A stretch of DNA of 64,000 nt from assembly GCA_045576455.1 (NCBI GenBank), contig JAZNGM010000007.1, positions 62,001 to 126,000 on the forward strand, read 5' to 3'. Of the stretch, positions 15,426 through 24,853 are shown in pieces; positions within the stretch are counted from its first letter, which is position 1; each line of letters starts with the position of its first letter. The stretch is from RGIG4034 sp045576455 (GTDB lineage Bacteria > Bacillota > Clostridia > Lachnospirales > Lachnospiraceae). The translations under genes and the position numbers were made by a program. The notes under the pieces were generated by a model. That model was not told the origin of the DNA and ran no database searches. It worked only from the letters and a program-made list of their open reading frames with translations.

Positions 15426-16924
15426 TGAAGGGTAATTTTTTTGATAATTTGTTTATTTTTGAGATGGCCAATTCACATCAGGGAAGTGTGGAGCATGGTA
15501 AGGCAATTATCCGTGAGATGGGAAAAATTGCAAGAAAATACAATATTAAAGCAGCGGTGAAACTGCAATACCGTGACTTGGATACTTTTATTCATCCGGA
15601 TTTTAAGGATAGAACGGATGTGAAGCACATTCCACGATTTATGGGTACGCGTCTTAGCTATGAGCAGTTCTCCGAATTGGTGGATTGTATCCGTAGCGAG
15701 GAAATGCTTACGATGAGCACCCCTTTTGATGAGAAGGGGGTTGACTGGTGCATGGACCAGGGACTCGATATTATTAAGGTGGCAAGCTGTTCTGCATTAG
15801 ACTGGCCCCTCTTAATGAAGATAGAGAAGACAAAGAAACCGGTTATTATTTCAACCGGTGGTAAGACGCTTTCCGATATTGATAAGATATATAACTATTT
15901 TTCACACAGAAAAGCAAACTTTGCATTTTTGCATTGCGTAGCAGAATATCCGGCACCGATGGATAGCTTACAGCTTGATTTCATTTCAAGAATGCAGAAA
16001 CGTTACAGGGACATTCCTATCGGCTATTCAGGACATGAAGACCCAAATGACAATACAGTACCGATGCTTGCTATTGCTAAGGGCGCTAAGATATTGGAAC
16101 GTCACGTAGGTCTTCCTACAGAAACCATAACCCTTAATGCCTATTCTATGAATCCGCAGCAGGCAGGTAAATGGGTAGAAGCGGCACTTAATGCGCGCAG
16201 AATGTGTACTATGAAAAAAGATAATACGAAATATATCAGCCAGGATGAGATAGACTCACTTCGTTCCCTGATGCGTGGTGTATATGCAAAACGTCCGATA
16301 AAGGCGGGCGAAGTGCTTACGGAAGCGGATGTATATTATGCAATGCCGTTGCAGGACAACCAGCTTACCAGCGGTGAATTTAAAGAGGGTATGGTGGCAA
16401 GTGTTGATTATGAAGCTAATGCTAAAATTACGGAACAGCCAAAACTGAGTGGTGTCGGTATTGTGAGAAGTGCTGTGCATGATGCCAAGGGTATGCTATA
16501 TGAAGCTGGCATAATGTTAGGTAATGATTTCGAAGTTGAACTATCGCATCATTACGGTATGAAGCATTTCCGCCAGAACGGTGCCATCATTATTAACATT
16601 ATTAACCGTGAATATTGTAAGAAATATATTATTGTTTTACCGGGACAGTATCATCCGTCCCATGCCCATAGGATAAAGGAAGAAACCTTCCAGGTATTAT
16701 ATGGTGATTTGGATATACAAATTGAAGATGGACAGGTAAAACACCTTCATCCGGGCGATATCCAGACGGTGTTAAGAGGGGAGTATCATTCCTTCTCATC
16801 CAATACAGGTGCTATTTTTGAAGAAGTGTCTACACAACATATGAAGAGTGATTCCTATTATAAGGATGAAGCTATTAATAGTGCAGACCCTATGGAGAGA
16901 AAAACGTTCCTTAAAAAGTGGTAG
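15422..16924 (+). CDS. NeuB-family nonulosonate synthase with SAF and cupin domains
   Basis: NeuB enzymes condense phosphoenolpyruvate with a six-carbon amino sugar to give sialic, legionaminic or pseudaminic acid. Residues 1-265 are the NeuB barrel (FEMANSHQGSVEHG at 13-26, STPFDEKGVDW at 99-109, STGGKTLSDI at 144-153, GYSGHE at 201-206). Residues 280-345 are a SAF/antifreeze-like domain (RGVYAKRPIKAGEVLTEADV). Residues 375-490 form a cupin with likely metal ligands H414, H416, E420/E421 and H456. The cupin fusion is unusual; it could be an isomerase or epimerase acting on the substrate or product. GGAGG lies at 15410-15414. The exact sugar made cannot be told. Confidence 0.88.
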   Translation: MMKGNFFDNLFIFEMANSHQGSVEHGKAIIREMGKIARKYNIKAAVKLQYRDLDTFIHPDFKDRTDVKHIPRFMGTRLSYEQFSELVDCIRSEEMLTMSTPFDEKGVDWCMDQGLDIIKVASCSALDWPLLMKIEKTKKPVIISTGGKTLSDIDKIYNYFSHRKANFAFLHCVAEYPAPMDSLQLDFISRMQKRYRDIPIGYSGHEDPNDNTVPMLAIAKGAKILERHVGLPTETITLNAYSMNPQQAGKWVEAALNARRMCTMKKDNTKYISQDEIDSLRSLMRGVYAKRPIKAGEVLTEADVYYAMPLQDNQLTSGEFKEGMVASVDYEANAKITEQPKLSGVGIVRSAVHDAKGMLYEAGIMLGNDFEVELSHHYGMKHFRQNGAIIINIINREYCKKYIIVLPGQYHPSHAHRIKEETFQVLYGDLDIQIEDGQVKHLHPGDIQTVLRGEYHSFSSNTGAIFEEVSTQHMKSDSYYKDEAINSADPMERKTFLKKW

Positions 16925-16985
16925 TATCCTAAAATGTGTGCCGGATGGATTTTGTGAAGAAGTATATGAAAGGATTGTGAGCGTT

Positions 16986-17318
16986 ATGGATAGAGCAGTC
17001 TTATTAAAAGAAGCAATATTAAGTAAATATAAGAGCATAAGAGCATTTTCTATCGAAATGGAAATTCCATATAGTACGCTTGCTACCGCAATGGAACGAG
17101 GCATTGATGGAATGGCTTATGGGACAGTAATCAGAATTTGTGAGAAACTGAACCTTAACCCGATAGACTTCAAACCTCTTGATGCCCCTTCTGATGTTTC
17201 TGAACAGATTGTGGCAGGAAATGTAATGAAGTATTACTTTAAACTCAATTCGCAAGGTAGAGAGCAGGCGTTGGGCATTATACGAGATTATACAGAAATT
17301 CCGAGGTACACAGTATGA
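16986..17318 (+). CDS. Helix-turn-helix (XRE-like) protein
   Basis: A 110-residue protein with an N-terminal HTH of the XRE/Cro type: KSIRAFSIEMEIPYSTLATA followed by a recognition-like helix and VIRICEKLNLNPIDF, about residues 14-58. The C-terminal half (KYYFKLNSQGREQALGII) is like the tail of small phage-type repressors. ATG 16986 is preferred; a longer in-frame reading from 16848 would overlap the synthase gene. Its stop overlaps the start of the second maf (ATGA at 17315). A regulator inside this operon may control it or another locus; the target is unknown. Confidence 0.75.
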   Translation: MDRAVLLKEAILSKYKSIRAFSIEMEIPYSTLATAMERGIDGMAYGTVIRICEKLNLNPIDFKPLDAPSDVSEQIVAGNVMKYYFKLNSQGREQALGIIRDYTEIPRYTV

Positions 17319-19030
17319 CAGGAGATATGATTAATGAAATAGAAAGAATCCTAATTGTCAGTGTAGAGCGGATTAACCGGATACGTATCCAAATTGAGCA
17401 TTTTGAGTATGATACGGCATTAAGGGAAATGTCTATTTTTACAAGGACTATACAGACCTTTCTTCGGCGGATAGTGGAAGCGGAAGCAGAACTTCGGGAA
17501 ATGGATTTGCTCCCAGATTATAATTATTTGATCGCTTGTGTAAGCGAAATGAATGAAGCTCAGGAAAACAGTGATTTTGTATTATTAGAAGATATTTTGC
17601 ATTGTAAGCTTTATCCGTTTTTTTCAAACCTGCTTATTATGTATCAACAAGTGTGGGAATATCGCGAAGAGAACGCACTTGAGGCTAATCTTGAAGCTTT
17701 AAAGGAAATGCAACCGGATTTATATGAATTGTTATTAAAGATTAAAGATAATAGCGAATTGTCTTCTGATTATTTATTGGAAAACACAAATTCAGGAATG
17801 CAGACCCTCAAGAAACTTGAGGCTGGAGGCGGTTACTATATCTATTCAAATGATAATCCCAGAGCCAATGTTATGCGTTGGACTAAACATGAACTTAAGC
17901 TTTCGGATGACGAACTGCGCGAAGCAGAAGTAAGAGAGTATCACGTGTTGGGGTTTGATTTAGGATACGTGTATATGGGCGTTGATTATCACACTAAGGG
18001 TTTGTATCCGGTGCATTGTTATGAAACAGATCCGGCTATGTTGATATATGCCCTGCGATTAAGGAATTATTCGGGTGCAATAAAAAGAAATCTGGTTTTG
18101 CACTTAGATCCGCTTTTGACAGAATTTGCTTCGCATGTGAAGGAAAAGCATAGCAAGGTATTGCTGTATCCGCCAAGGGTGAGGATGATTGAGAATGCCG
18201 AAATCCGTAGTTCCTATATGAAGTACCTGACGGCACAAAACTCGGTTAGGGAACAGGCGGTACTGTTGAGCGGAAATTTTTATAAAAACCAAAGCAGGCA
18301 GGATGTTCAAAATGTTGACTGTCTTTCTGCTTGCTTTGCCGGAAAAGATGTATATATTGTGGCAGCCGGGCCATCCCTTGATAAGAATTTTATGGAGCTT
18401 AAGAAAGTTGAAAAAAGAGAAGATTCACTTATTTTGGCGACGGGAACGGTATTTAGAAAAATGATGAATGCCGGTATCAGACCGGATTATGTAATAATAA
18501 GCGAAGCAAATGAACGCGTAAAAGCTCAAATTGCCGGCTACGAAAATGAGAATGTTCCCATGTTACTGCTTTCAACAGCTACGCATGTATTGTATACGAC
18601 ATATAAAGGAGCAAAATATAAAATATATCAGTATGAATTTTCTCCTGCCGAAAGAGCTGCGGCCGGGGAAAAATGCAGTCTTTATATGACGGGGGGATCG
18701 GTAAGTACAACGGCATGTGATGTGGCAATACGCCTGAGAGCAGGAAGAATTATTTTTCTGGGACTTGACCTGGCATTTACCGATGGTCTTGCACATAGTC
18801 TTGATACATCGAGACGGGATTATATTGATAACGGGAATTTAACCATGATACCGGGATACGATGGTAAAGAAGTTCAGGCAGACGTTAAGTTTATGCTTTA
18901 TATTGATTGGTTTAAAAGACGTTTAAAAATGGATGATGTAAGGGAAATAGAAATAATAGACGCTACTGAAGGCGGTGCCATCATTCCGGGAATGAAAATC
19001 ATGAAACTGTCGGAAGCTATGACGGGGTAA
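17315..19030 (+). CDS. maf: Maf-type motility accessory factor (DUF115), copy 2
   Basis: A second DUF115 protein, 571 residues. Core motifs are VAAGPSLDKN at residues 349-358, GTVFRKMMNAGIRPDYVIIS after it, TGGSVSTTAC at 459-468 and FLGLDLAFTDGLAHS. The N-terminal 150 residues are helical and unlike those of copy 1, so the two differ in the part that probably recognises the target. Two Mafs beside two flagellins suggest either one Maf per flagellin or transfer of two different sugars. It is coupled by ATGA overlap to the HTH gene before it. Confidence 0.88.
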   Translation: MTGDMINEIERILIVSVERINRIRIQIEHFEYDTALREMSIFTRTIQTFLRRIVEAEAELREMDLLPDYNYLIACVSEMNEAQENSDFVLLEDILHCKLYPFFSNLLIMYQQVWEYREENALEANLEALKEMQPDLYELLLKIKDNSELSSDYLLENTNSGMQTLKKLEAGGGYYIYSNDNPRANVMRWTKHELKLSDDELREAEVREYHVLGFDLGYVYMGVDYHTKGLYPVHCYETDPAMLIYALRLRNYSGAIKRNLVLHLDPLLTEFASHVKEKHSKVLLYPPRVRMIENAEIRSSYMKYLTAQNSVREQAVLLSGNFYKNQSRQDVQNVDCLSACFAGKDVYIVAAGPSLDKNFMELKKVEKREDSLILATGTVFRKMMNAGIRPDYVIISEANERVKAQIAGYENENVPMLLLSTATHVLYTTYKGAKYKIYQYEFSPAERAAAGEKCSLYMTGGSVSTTACDVAIRLRAGRIIFLGLDLAFTDGLAHSLDTSRRDYIDNGNLTMIPGYDGKEVQADVKFMLYIDWFKRRLKMDDVREIEIIDATEGGAIIPGMKIMKLSEAMTG

Positions 19031-19099
19031 AATCTTACGAGGTGTACTTTGACCGCTGATGGGTTTGTGGAAAAGAACAGATAAGGAAAGGAGACAAAA

Positions 19100-20317
19100 G
19101 TGGGTAAATTTATCAGAAGAATAAAGTATTGGTCGCAGTTGTTTCTTTTCCCTGTATATTGGTTATCGTTTATTACGCCACGAAGTAAGAAAATTTGGGT
19201 AGTGGGAAGTACCTTTGGAAACCGTTTTGCAGATAACGGAAGATATTTTTATCTGTATTTGGCGCAACAGCAGAAAGAAGCTGTAAAAGCGATATGGATA
19301 ACCCGTAAGAAAGAAATAGCTGCCTTTTTAAAAGAAAAGGGCTATCAGGCATATTATGTACGGAGCTTGCCGGGAATTTGGTATTGTTTTAGGGCGAAGG
19401 TATATGTGTATGATAATTACACAAAAGATATTTGCTTTTGGACTTCGGGTGGGGCGTTACATATTAACTTATGGCATGGTTCGGGAAATAAGAAGACGAA
19501 TTATGATAATGTACATGATTATTTGCGACATCCACGGAGTAAGCGGGAAGCTTTCAGTAATTTTTTGATTAGTGTTACGAATGAAAAGCCACGGGATTAT
19601 GTGCTTGCAACGTCGCCTATGATGCAGAAAATATTTATGAGTGCATTCAGACTTAAAGAAAATCATGTGCTTGTAAACGGTTACCCTAGAAATGATATGC
19701 TTACAGGGAATGCTGTTAAGAATGTTTATACTGAAAAAGAAAACGAAGTATATTTGGATATGCAGGAAAAACATGTACAGGGAAATAAAATACTGGTTTA
19801 TATGCCTACCTTCAGAAAGTCGGAAGAGAAGTTTTTTGAGGTAATGGATTTGGAGGCATTTAATGCATTTTTAAAAGAAGAGAAACTTGTTTTTTATGCT
19901 AAGATGCATCCTAAATCCAAGGTTAAGGAGTTGTTTGCAAAAATTAGTTATAGCAATATAGTTAATGTGGATGCAGATGTAGACCCTTATTCTTTCTTAA
20001 GGGAAGCGGATTTGCTTGTTACGGATTATTCATCTATTTATTCGGATTATTTATTGTTAAATAAGCCGTCAGTGTTGTTCCCGTATGATTTTGAAGAATA
20101 TTCTTTGGATACAAGGGAGTGCTATTTCCCCTATGATGAATATATGCCCGAGATTAAAGTTTATACGATGGAAGAATTAATGAACGCCATCAGTGCTGTG
20201 CAGCGGGAGGATACAGGGGGCGAGGGAAGAAAAGCCCTAAAGGATAAGATTTTTGAATGCGAAGATGGCAGATCCTGTGAAAGGTTATATAGCAAAGTAT
20301 GGGAGCTGTTGAATTGA
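19100..20317 (+). CDS. CDP-glycerol/ribitol phosphotransferase family protein
   Basis: This 405-residue protein belongs to the TagB/TagF-like family that moves a polyol phosphate from CDP-glycerol or CDP-ribitol to an acceptor. Visible motifs are INLWHGSGNKKTNYD (about 128-142), a YPRNDML stretch near 196, VYMPTFRKSE near 234, and DYSSIYSDYLLLNKPSVLFPYD near 311. A hydrophobic stretch at residues 13-27 may bind membrane. Start is GTG 19100 with AAAGGAGAC upstream. The next gene is a CTP-dependent cytidylyltransferase that could supply its CDP-polyol donor. Confidence 0.85.
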   Translation: MGKFIRRIKYWSQLFLFPVYWLSFITPRSKKIWVVGSTFGNRFADNGRYFYLYLAQQQKEAVKAIWITRKKEIAAFLKEKGYQAYYVRSLPGIWYCFRAKVYVYDNYTKDICFWTSGGALHINLWHGSGNKKTNYDNVHDYLRHPRSKREAFSNFLISVTNEKPRDYVLATSPMMQKIFMSAFRLKENHVLVNGYPRNDMLTGNAVKNVYTEKENEVYLDMQEKHVQGNKILVYMPTFRKSEEKFFEVMDLEAFNAFLKEEKLVFYAKMHPKSKVKELFAKISYSNIVNVDADVDPYSFLREADLLVTDYSSIYSDYLLLNKPSVLFPYDFEEYSLDTRECYFPYDEYMPEIKVYTMEELMNAISAVQREDTGGEGRKALKDKIFECEDGRSCERLYSKVWELLN

Positions 20318-20330
20318 AGGAGGTAGTGCC

Positions 20331-21041
20331 ATGAACATAGCATTAATTATTGCCGGCGGAAGCGGTCAGAGGATGCAACAGGATATACCAAAACAGTTTA
20401 TTAATGTATATGACAGACCGGTTATTATTTATACATTGCAGGCATTTCAAAAGCATCCCAATATAGATGCCATAGCAGTTGTATGTCTTAATGGCTGGGA
20501 AGAAATTTTGAAGGCATACGCTAAACAGTTCGGAATAGAAAAACTCAAATGGATATTTCCGGGTGGTGATAATGGTCAGGAATCGCTTAAAAATGGAATT
20601 ATGGGGCTTAAGGAAGTCTGTAATGATGAGGATATAGTACTTATCCATGATGCAATTAGACCGCTCGTTTCACAGGAGATTATTTCGGAAAACATTAGCT
20701 GCTGTATTAAAAATGGTTCTGCCATTACCGTAATTCCTTGTGCAGAGGCAATGCTTCTTACGGAGGACAGGAGTAGTGCAACCGAGATGATTCACAGGGA
20801 TAGGCTTGCGAGAACACAGACACCACAGGCGTTTTATCTTGGCAAATTAGTGTGGGCTCATGAGGAAGCAAAAAAGCGTGGAATAACAAATTCTATAGCG
20901 ACCTGTACGTTAATGATTGAATTGGGAGAAGAAGTACATTTTTCAACCGGTTCTGAGAAAAACCTTAAATTGACGACTACAGATGATATAGAAATCTTTA
21001 AAGCATTGCTTAATTCTAAGAAAGATGAGTGGTTGAAATAG
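20331..21041 (+). CDS. IspD/TarI family cytidylyltransferase
   Basis: The 236-residue product has the nucleotidyltransferase motif IIAGGSGQRMQQDIPKQF (6-23) and HDAIRPLVS (about 108-116), shared by MEP cytidylyltransferase (IspD) and ribitol-5-phosphate cytidylyltransferase (TarI). It is followed by a dehydrogenase-like SDR and preceded by a CDP-polyol transferase, an order that favours TarI (CDP-ribitol supply). A housekeeping IspD role cannot be excluded: ispE lies far away at 54.6 kb and no other ispD is seen in the window. AAGGAGGTAGTGCC lies just before the ATG. Confidence 0.85.
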   Translation: MNIALIIAGGSGQRMQQDIPKQFINVYDRPVIIYTLQAFQKHPNIDAIAVVCLNGWEEILKAYAKQFGIEKLKWIFPGGDNGQESLKNGIMGLKEVCNDEDIVLIHDAIRPLVSQEIISENISCCIKNGSAITVIPCAEAMLLTEDRSSATEMIHRDRLARTQTPQAFYLGKLVWAHEEAKKRGITNSIATCTLMIELGEEVHFSTGSEKNLKLTTTDDIEIFKALLNSKKDEWLK

Positions 21042-21109
21042 CTGATTTGTACGGGGTTATTAGCTTATAGAAGTATTGACAAATATACAGTATAGAATGG
21101 GGAGACGCT

Positions 21110-22168
21110 ATGTCCAGATTGGATTCTGCAACATACATGGAGGATTTGAAGTCCGTCTGTGAAGAAAAAATTCCATATGAAAAACTTGCCGGTTGCAGAA
21201 TTCTTGTGACAGGGGCAACCGGTCTTATAGGAAGTGCTATAGTTGACACGCTTATGTATTTGAAAAGACATAAGGCGGTTATTGTTAAACTTGATATCCT
21301 TGTCCGTAATACGGAAAGAGCAAAAGAGCAGTTTTTACCATATGTAAGTGACGATGCTTTCCGAATGATTGAAGGCGACCTTACGCGATATTTTCTTTTG
21401 GAACAGGAATATGATTATATCATTCATGGTGCGGGAAATAACCATCCGGTAGCGTTTGCCAAGGAACCGGTGGAGACGATGAAAACGGCTCTTACCGGTA
21501 CAATGAGTCTTTTGGATAGTTTGGTTAGACAGGAGAAAAAAGGGAAATTCCTTCTTTTAAGTACCGGCGAGGTTTACGGTAAAAATACAGAAAAGGGTGC
21601 GGATGGAAGCCTGGAAACAGACATAGGAGTTGTAGACCCGATGGCTTTCCGTTCCTGTTATCCGGAAGCAAAAAGAGCGGCGGAAACTTTATGTGTATCT
21701 TATGCGTCGGAATATGGTATTAAGATGAATGTTGCAAGATTAAGCTATATATATGGAGCTACTTTCCAGGAAAGCAGTACAAAAGCGGATGTACAGTTTT
21801 TGCAGAAAGCAATTAGCGGGGAAGATATTGTGATGAAGAGTGCGGGAGCACAGATGCGTTCCTATTGTTATCTTGCGGATGCTGTGAGAGGTATTATGTG
21901 TATTCTGCTTAACGGGACGGATGGTGAAGTGTATAACGTAGCTAATGCAGAAAGTAATGTTACGATACGGGAATTTGCCGAAACGCTTGCAGGGATTGCG
22001 GGTGTGAAAGTAATATTTGAAAATCCCGGTGACGCGGAGCAAAAAGGCTATTCTAAATTGGGAAAAGAATTATTGGATCCGTCAAAACTTAAAACGTTGG
22101 GTTACTCTTCCAAGGTGGGACTTAAAGATGCCCTTAAACGGATTCTTAAGATTAGGGAAGAGTCATAA
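21110..22168 (+). CDS. NAD-dependent epimerase/dehydratase (extended SDR)
   Basis: A 352-residue extended SDR. The dinucleotide site is VTGATGLIGSAI (G35, G38, G41), a serine-rich strand STGEVYG follows near residue 158, and the catalytic pair is Y184 and K188 (YPEAK). The C-terminal half has the substrate-binding pattern of nucleotide-sugar epimerases or UDP-glucuronate decarboxylases. Substrate cannot be read. Beside a TarI-like cytidylyltransferase it might act on a CDP- or UDP-linked intermediate of the glycan. GGGGAGACGCT precedes the ATG. Confidence 0.85.
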   Translation: MSRLDSATYMEDLKSVCEEKIPYEKLAGCRILVTGATGLIGSAIVDTLMYLKRHKAVIVKLDILVRNTERAKEQFLPYVSDDAFRMIEGDLTRYFLLEQEYDYIIHGAGNNHPVAFAKEPVETMKTALTGTMSLLDSLVRQEKKGKFLLLSTGEVYGKNTEKGADGSLETDIGVVDPMAFRSCYPEAKRAAETLCVSYASEYGIKMNVARLSYIYGATFQESSTKADVQFLQKAISGEDIVMKSAGAQMRSYCYLADAVRGIMCILLNGTDGEVYNVANAESNVTIREFAETLAGIAGVKVIFENPGDAEQKGYSKLGKELLDPSKLKTLGYSSKVGLKDALKRILKIREES

Positions 22169-22215
22169 GACTAAGAGAGTAACATTAGAAAAGCCGGAAA
22201 CGGAGGGCAAGAATT

Positions 22216-23544
22216 ATGAAAGACATCGGTATAGTAATCTGCAATTTTAACAAAAAAGAATATATTTTAAACTGTGTCCAATCGGTACTTAATGCAAAGG
22301 GGGATAACTATGATGTTTTTGTGGTAGACAATGCCTCCACGGATGGCTCGGCAGAAGCTTTAGCAGAGCGATTCGGTAATAAAATCACCCTGCTTGTGAA
22401 TAAAGAAAACCTGGGCGGTGCAGGCGGTTTTGACACAGGTTTGGAAGAGGTCCTTACAAGAGATTATAAATATTATATGTTGATGGATAATGACATTTTA
22501 GTGGATAAAGATGCCATTGTATCATTATATGACTTTTTGGAAGATGAGAATAATAAAGATGTGGGAATGGTAGGTTCTAAGGTATATTTTATGGACGAAC
22601 CTGATGTTATTTGGGGGTACGGCGGTAAAATTGATTTTAATGATTATGTCCAAAAAGATCAATTTAAGAATATGAAAGACAGCGTTGCGATTCCGGAAAC
22701 TTATTACTGTGATTATGTAGCGGCTTGCTCCCTTATGGTGCGCGCAGATGCAGTAAAGAAAGTTGGTATTATGCCAAGAGAGAACTTTATTTATTGGGAT
22801 GATATGGAATGGGGATATCGCTTTAATGAAGCCGGATATAAGGTCTGTGTTTATGGCAAATCAAAAATTTGGCATAAGGCTGGCGGCAGAAACGCCGGAA
22901 ATACATTTATTCATTATTACATGTGGCGAAACAGAATCCGCTTTTTCTTAAAGGTATTAAAACCGGAAGAAAGAGAATGCTTTGCGGATACTATTTTAGC
23001 AGAGATGTTCAGAATGGTTTACAGTGTGAATTTGAAAGGTGAAACCAACATAATTAAAACTTTAATGTATGCTTTTGATGATGCTGTTCATGGTGTAAGC
23101 GGAAAAGCAAAAGAGGGACGCATACTTGAAAGGCCTCAGGTTGTAAACCGTGTGGAGCGTGCATGTGCCGGCAAAACAAGTATGCTAATCCGCTACAATG
23201 GACATATGGAAGGATTAGGAAATGTTATTAAAAACATACTGAATTTTGCGCCGGATATGAAAATTGGTATTTCCTGCGATAAGTGTCCCGAAACAATTAC
23301 ATTGCTTAAGGAACAATATCCGGATTTTAATATTGCTACAGAATATAAGCCATCTCAATATGACGGTCATCTCGTTATGTGTGACCACATTTTTAAACTT
23401 ACGGCGACAGATAAGGAAGATTCTTATATCGATCCATGGTGTAACGTGATTTTTAGTGAAGCTGACTTTGTATATGCAAGAAGTTTTGAACAGACGAAAA
23501 ACTTGTTTGTGATGTGTAAAAAAACTTTGATGATGTTACCATGA
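22216..23544 (+). CDS. GT2 family glycosyltransferase
   Basis: Residues 1-280 form a GT-A fold of family 2: IVICNFNKKEYILNCVQSVL, VVDNASTDGSAE (35-46), LMDNDILVDKDA with the DXD metal site (about 92-103), and a CDYVAACSLMVR/WDDMEWGYR acceptor region, like rhamnosyl- and galactofuranosyltransferases. Residues 290-442 form an extra domain I do not recognise, and the protein ends without a clear fold boundary. A galactofuranose donor could come from the mutase encoded at 34.4 kb. GGAGGGC precedes the ATG. Confidence 0.85.
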   Translation: MKDIGIVICNFNKKEYILNCVQSVLNAKGDNYDVFVVDNASTDGSAEALAERFGNKITLLVNKENLGGAGGFDTGLEEVLTRDYKYYMLMDNDILVDKDAIVSLYDFLEDENNKDVGMVGSKVYFMDEPDVIWGYGGKIDFNDYVQKDQFKNMKDSVAIPETYYCDYVAACSLMVRADAVKKVGIMPRENFIYWDDMEWGYRFNEAGYKVCVYGKSKIWHKAGGRNAGNTFIHYYMWRNRIRFFLKVLKPEERECFADTILAEMFRMVYSVNLKGETNIIKTLMYAFDDAVHGVSGKAKEGRILERPQVVNRVERACAGKTSMLIRYNGHMEGLGNVIKNILNFAPDMKIGISCDKCPETITLLKEQYPDFNIATEYKPSQYDGHLVMCDHIFKLTATDKEDSYIDPWCNVIFSEADFVYARSFEQTKNLFVMCKKTLMMLP

Positions 23545-23561
23545 AATTAACTGAATAGCGT

Positions 23562-23588
23562 TAACAAAACCTCTGATGTGACCGATAT
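23562..23588 (+). promoter_or_regulatory. Candidate sigma28 promoter inside the glycan island
   Basis: TAAC (23562-23565), exactly 15 bases, ACCGATAT (23581-23588): one mismatch in the -35 and a -10 identical to that of flagellin 2. It lies in the 240-base gap before the FkbM gene. The gap also holds GGAGG at 23650 followed only by very short reading frames. Confidence 0.55.
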
Positions 23589-23783
23589 ATATATCGGATA
23601 AAATGTTTGAAAAAGCACGTAAATAAGGATGTTTTCAATTTGGAATCACGGAGGATTATGAATGGATAATGAAGACAATCAAGGCAAACAAGAGTATAAG
23701 TAGGCTTTGGTTGTTTTTTGTTTATACATTGAAATGATATGTTGACGCAGAATTGCCTGCTTTTTAGAAAGGGAAACGAAAAC

Positions 23784-24833
23784 ATGGCATATGACTTTTT
23801 GAAAAATACATGGTCAAATTTTGAAAAAGATATACTCGATAAAAAATTATTTCTTTTTGGTGCATCGCAAAAATGCCAAAAGTTCATGCAAAGATATGGA
23901 GAGCGCTTGGGAGGAAGGATAGAGGCTATCTGTGATAATAATTATACCAAACAGGGGCAATTGTTTTGCAAAATAAAGATAGTTTCACCGGATGAATTAG
24001 TAAGATATAATGCGGAAGAAATAGTGGTACTCATTACCAGTGCATATATGCGTGAGATTGCAGAACAGTTAGAAGAGATGGGAATCTATAACTATTATCT
24101 TTCAGATATGTTAAACGAATCAAAGAAGATGTGGCTCGGAGCAATTCCGGAGTCGGCGCAAGCAGAGATTAAAGAGTTAAGAGAATTATTGGAAGATGAC
24201 CAATCAAAACAATTGTTGGATTCCATTATAGAAAAGAGAAATAACGGGATTAAAGTTTGGTATGACTTGAATGATCATACAGGGTATTTTGATACCGGTA
24301 TTGTAGAGCTTAAGCCGGGAGATTCATTTATTGATGGCGGAGCATATATCGGAGATACTGTTGACGAAGCATTGAGCCGGGCTGAAATTAAGAAAATATG
24401 GGCATACGAGCCGGATGAACAAAATTATCACTTGTTGGCGCAAAAGTATGGAAAACAAACGAACATAACGTGTAAATGTGCAGGCTTATGGAGTGATAAC
24501 GGTGTGTTATCCTTCAATAGTGTGGGAAACATAGGGTCTTCCATTAAGGAAGACGGAAGTGTCCGGATTCAGACCATTGCATTGGATAAAGATATAGATG
24601 AGGAAGTTAATTTTATTAAGCTTGATATTGAAGGAGCAGAAATAGAAGCATTAACGGGAGCCGAACAACTTATAAAAAAATATCGGCCTAAGTTGGCGAT
24701 TTGTGTTTATCATAAACAGGAAGATTTATGGAAAATACCATTATTAATTAAAAAAATGGTACCGGAATATCATATTTATCTGCGACATCAATCTGATTAT
24801 TTCTACGATACAGTTATGTTTGCATATGTGTAG
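23784..24833 (+). CDS. FkbM family methyltransferase with Rossmann-like N-domain
   Basis: The C-terminal two thirds (about 165-349) are an FkbM-type SAM-dependent methyltransferase: a DSFIDGGAYIGDTVDEAL glycine motif, an IWAYEPDEQNYHLL acidic loop, and VNFIKLDIEGAEIEALTGA. Residues 15-110 form a Rossmann-like domain (KKLFLFGASQKCQKFM; then ICDNNYTKQG) also found at the N-terminus of neighbouring island proteins. I prefer ATG 23784, after AGAAAGGGAAACG, over an upstream ATG at 23739. O-methylation of a glycan sugar is the expected role. A candidate sigma28 promoter lies about 200 bases upstream. Confidence 0.88.
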   Translation: MAYDFLKNTWSNFEKDILDKKLFLFGASQKCQKFMQRYGERLGGRIEAICDNNYTKQGQLFCKIKIVSPDELVRYNAEEIVVLITSAYMREIAEQLEEMGIYNYYLSDMLNESKKMWLGAIPESAQAEIKELRELLEDDQSKQLLDSIIEKRNNGIKVWYDLNDHTGYFDTGIVELKPGDSFIDGGAYIGDTVDEALSRAEIKKIWAYEPDEQNYHLLAQKYGKQTNITCKCAGLWSDNGVLSFNSVGNIGSSIKEDGSVRIQTIALDKDIDEEVNFIKLDIEGAEIEALTGAEQLIKKYRPKLAICVYHKQEDLWKIPLLIKKMVPEYHIYLRHQSDYFYDTVMFAYV

Positions 24834-24853
24834 GGAAGAAAGCAGGTGCGGTT

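Noticed and set aside
20331..21041. Calling this gene ispD outright
   Set aside because: IspD and TarI share the visible motifs; the neighbours favour a CDP-polyol role, so I left the symbol empty.
23658..23737. Short frames of 3, 13 and 22 codons after GGAGG at 23650
   Set aside because: Too short to call as genes and no recognisable peptide; reported only as part of the gap finding.
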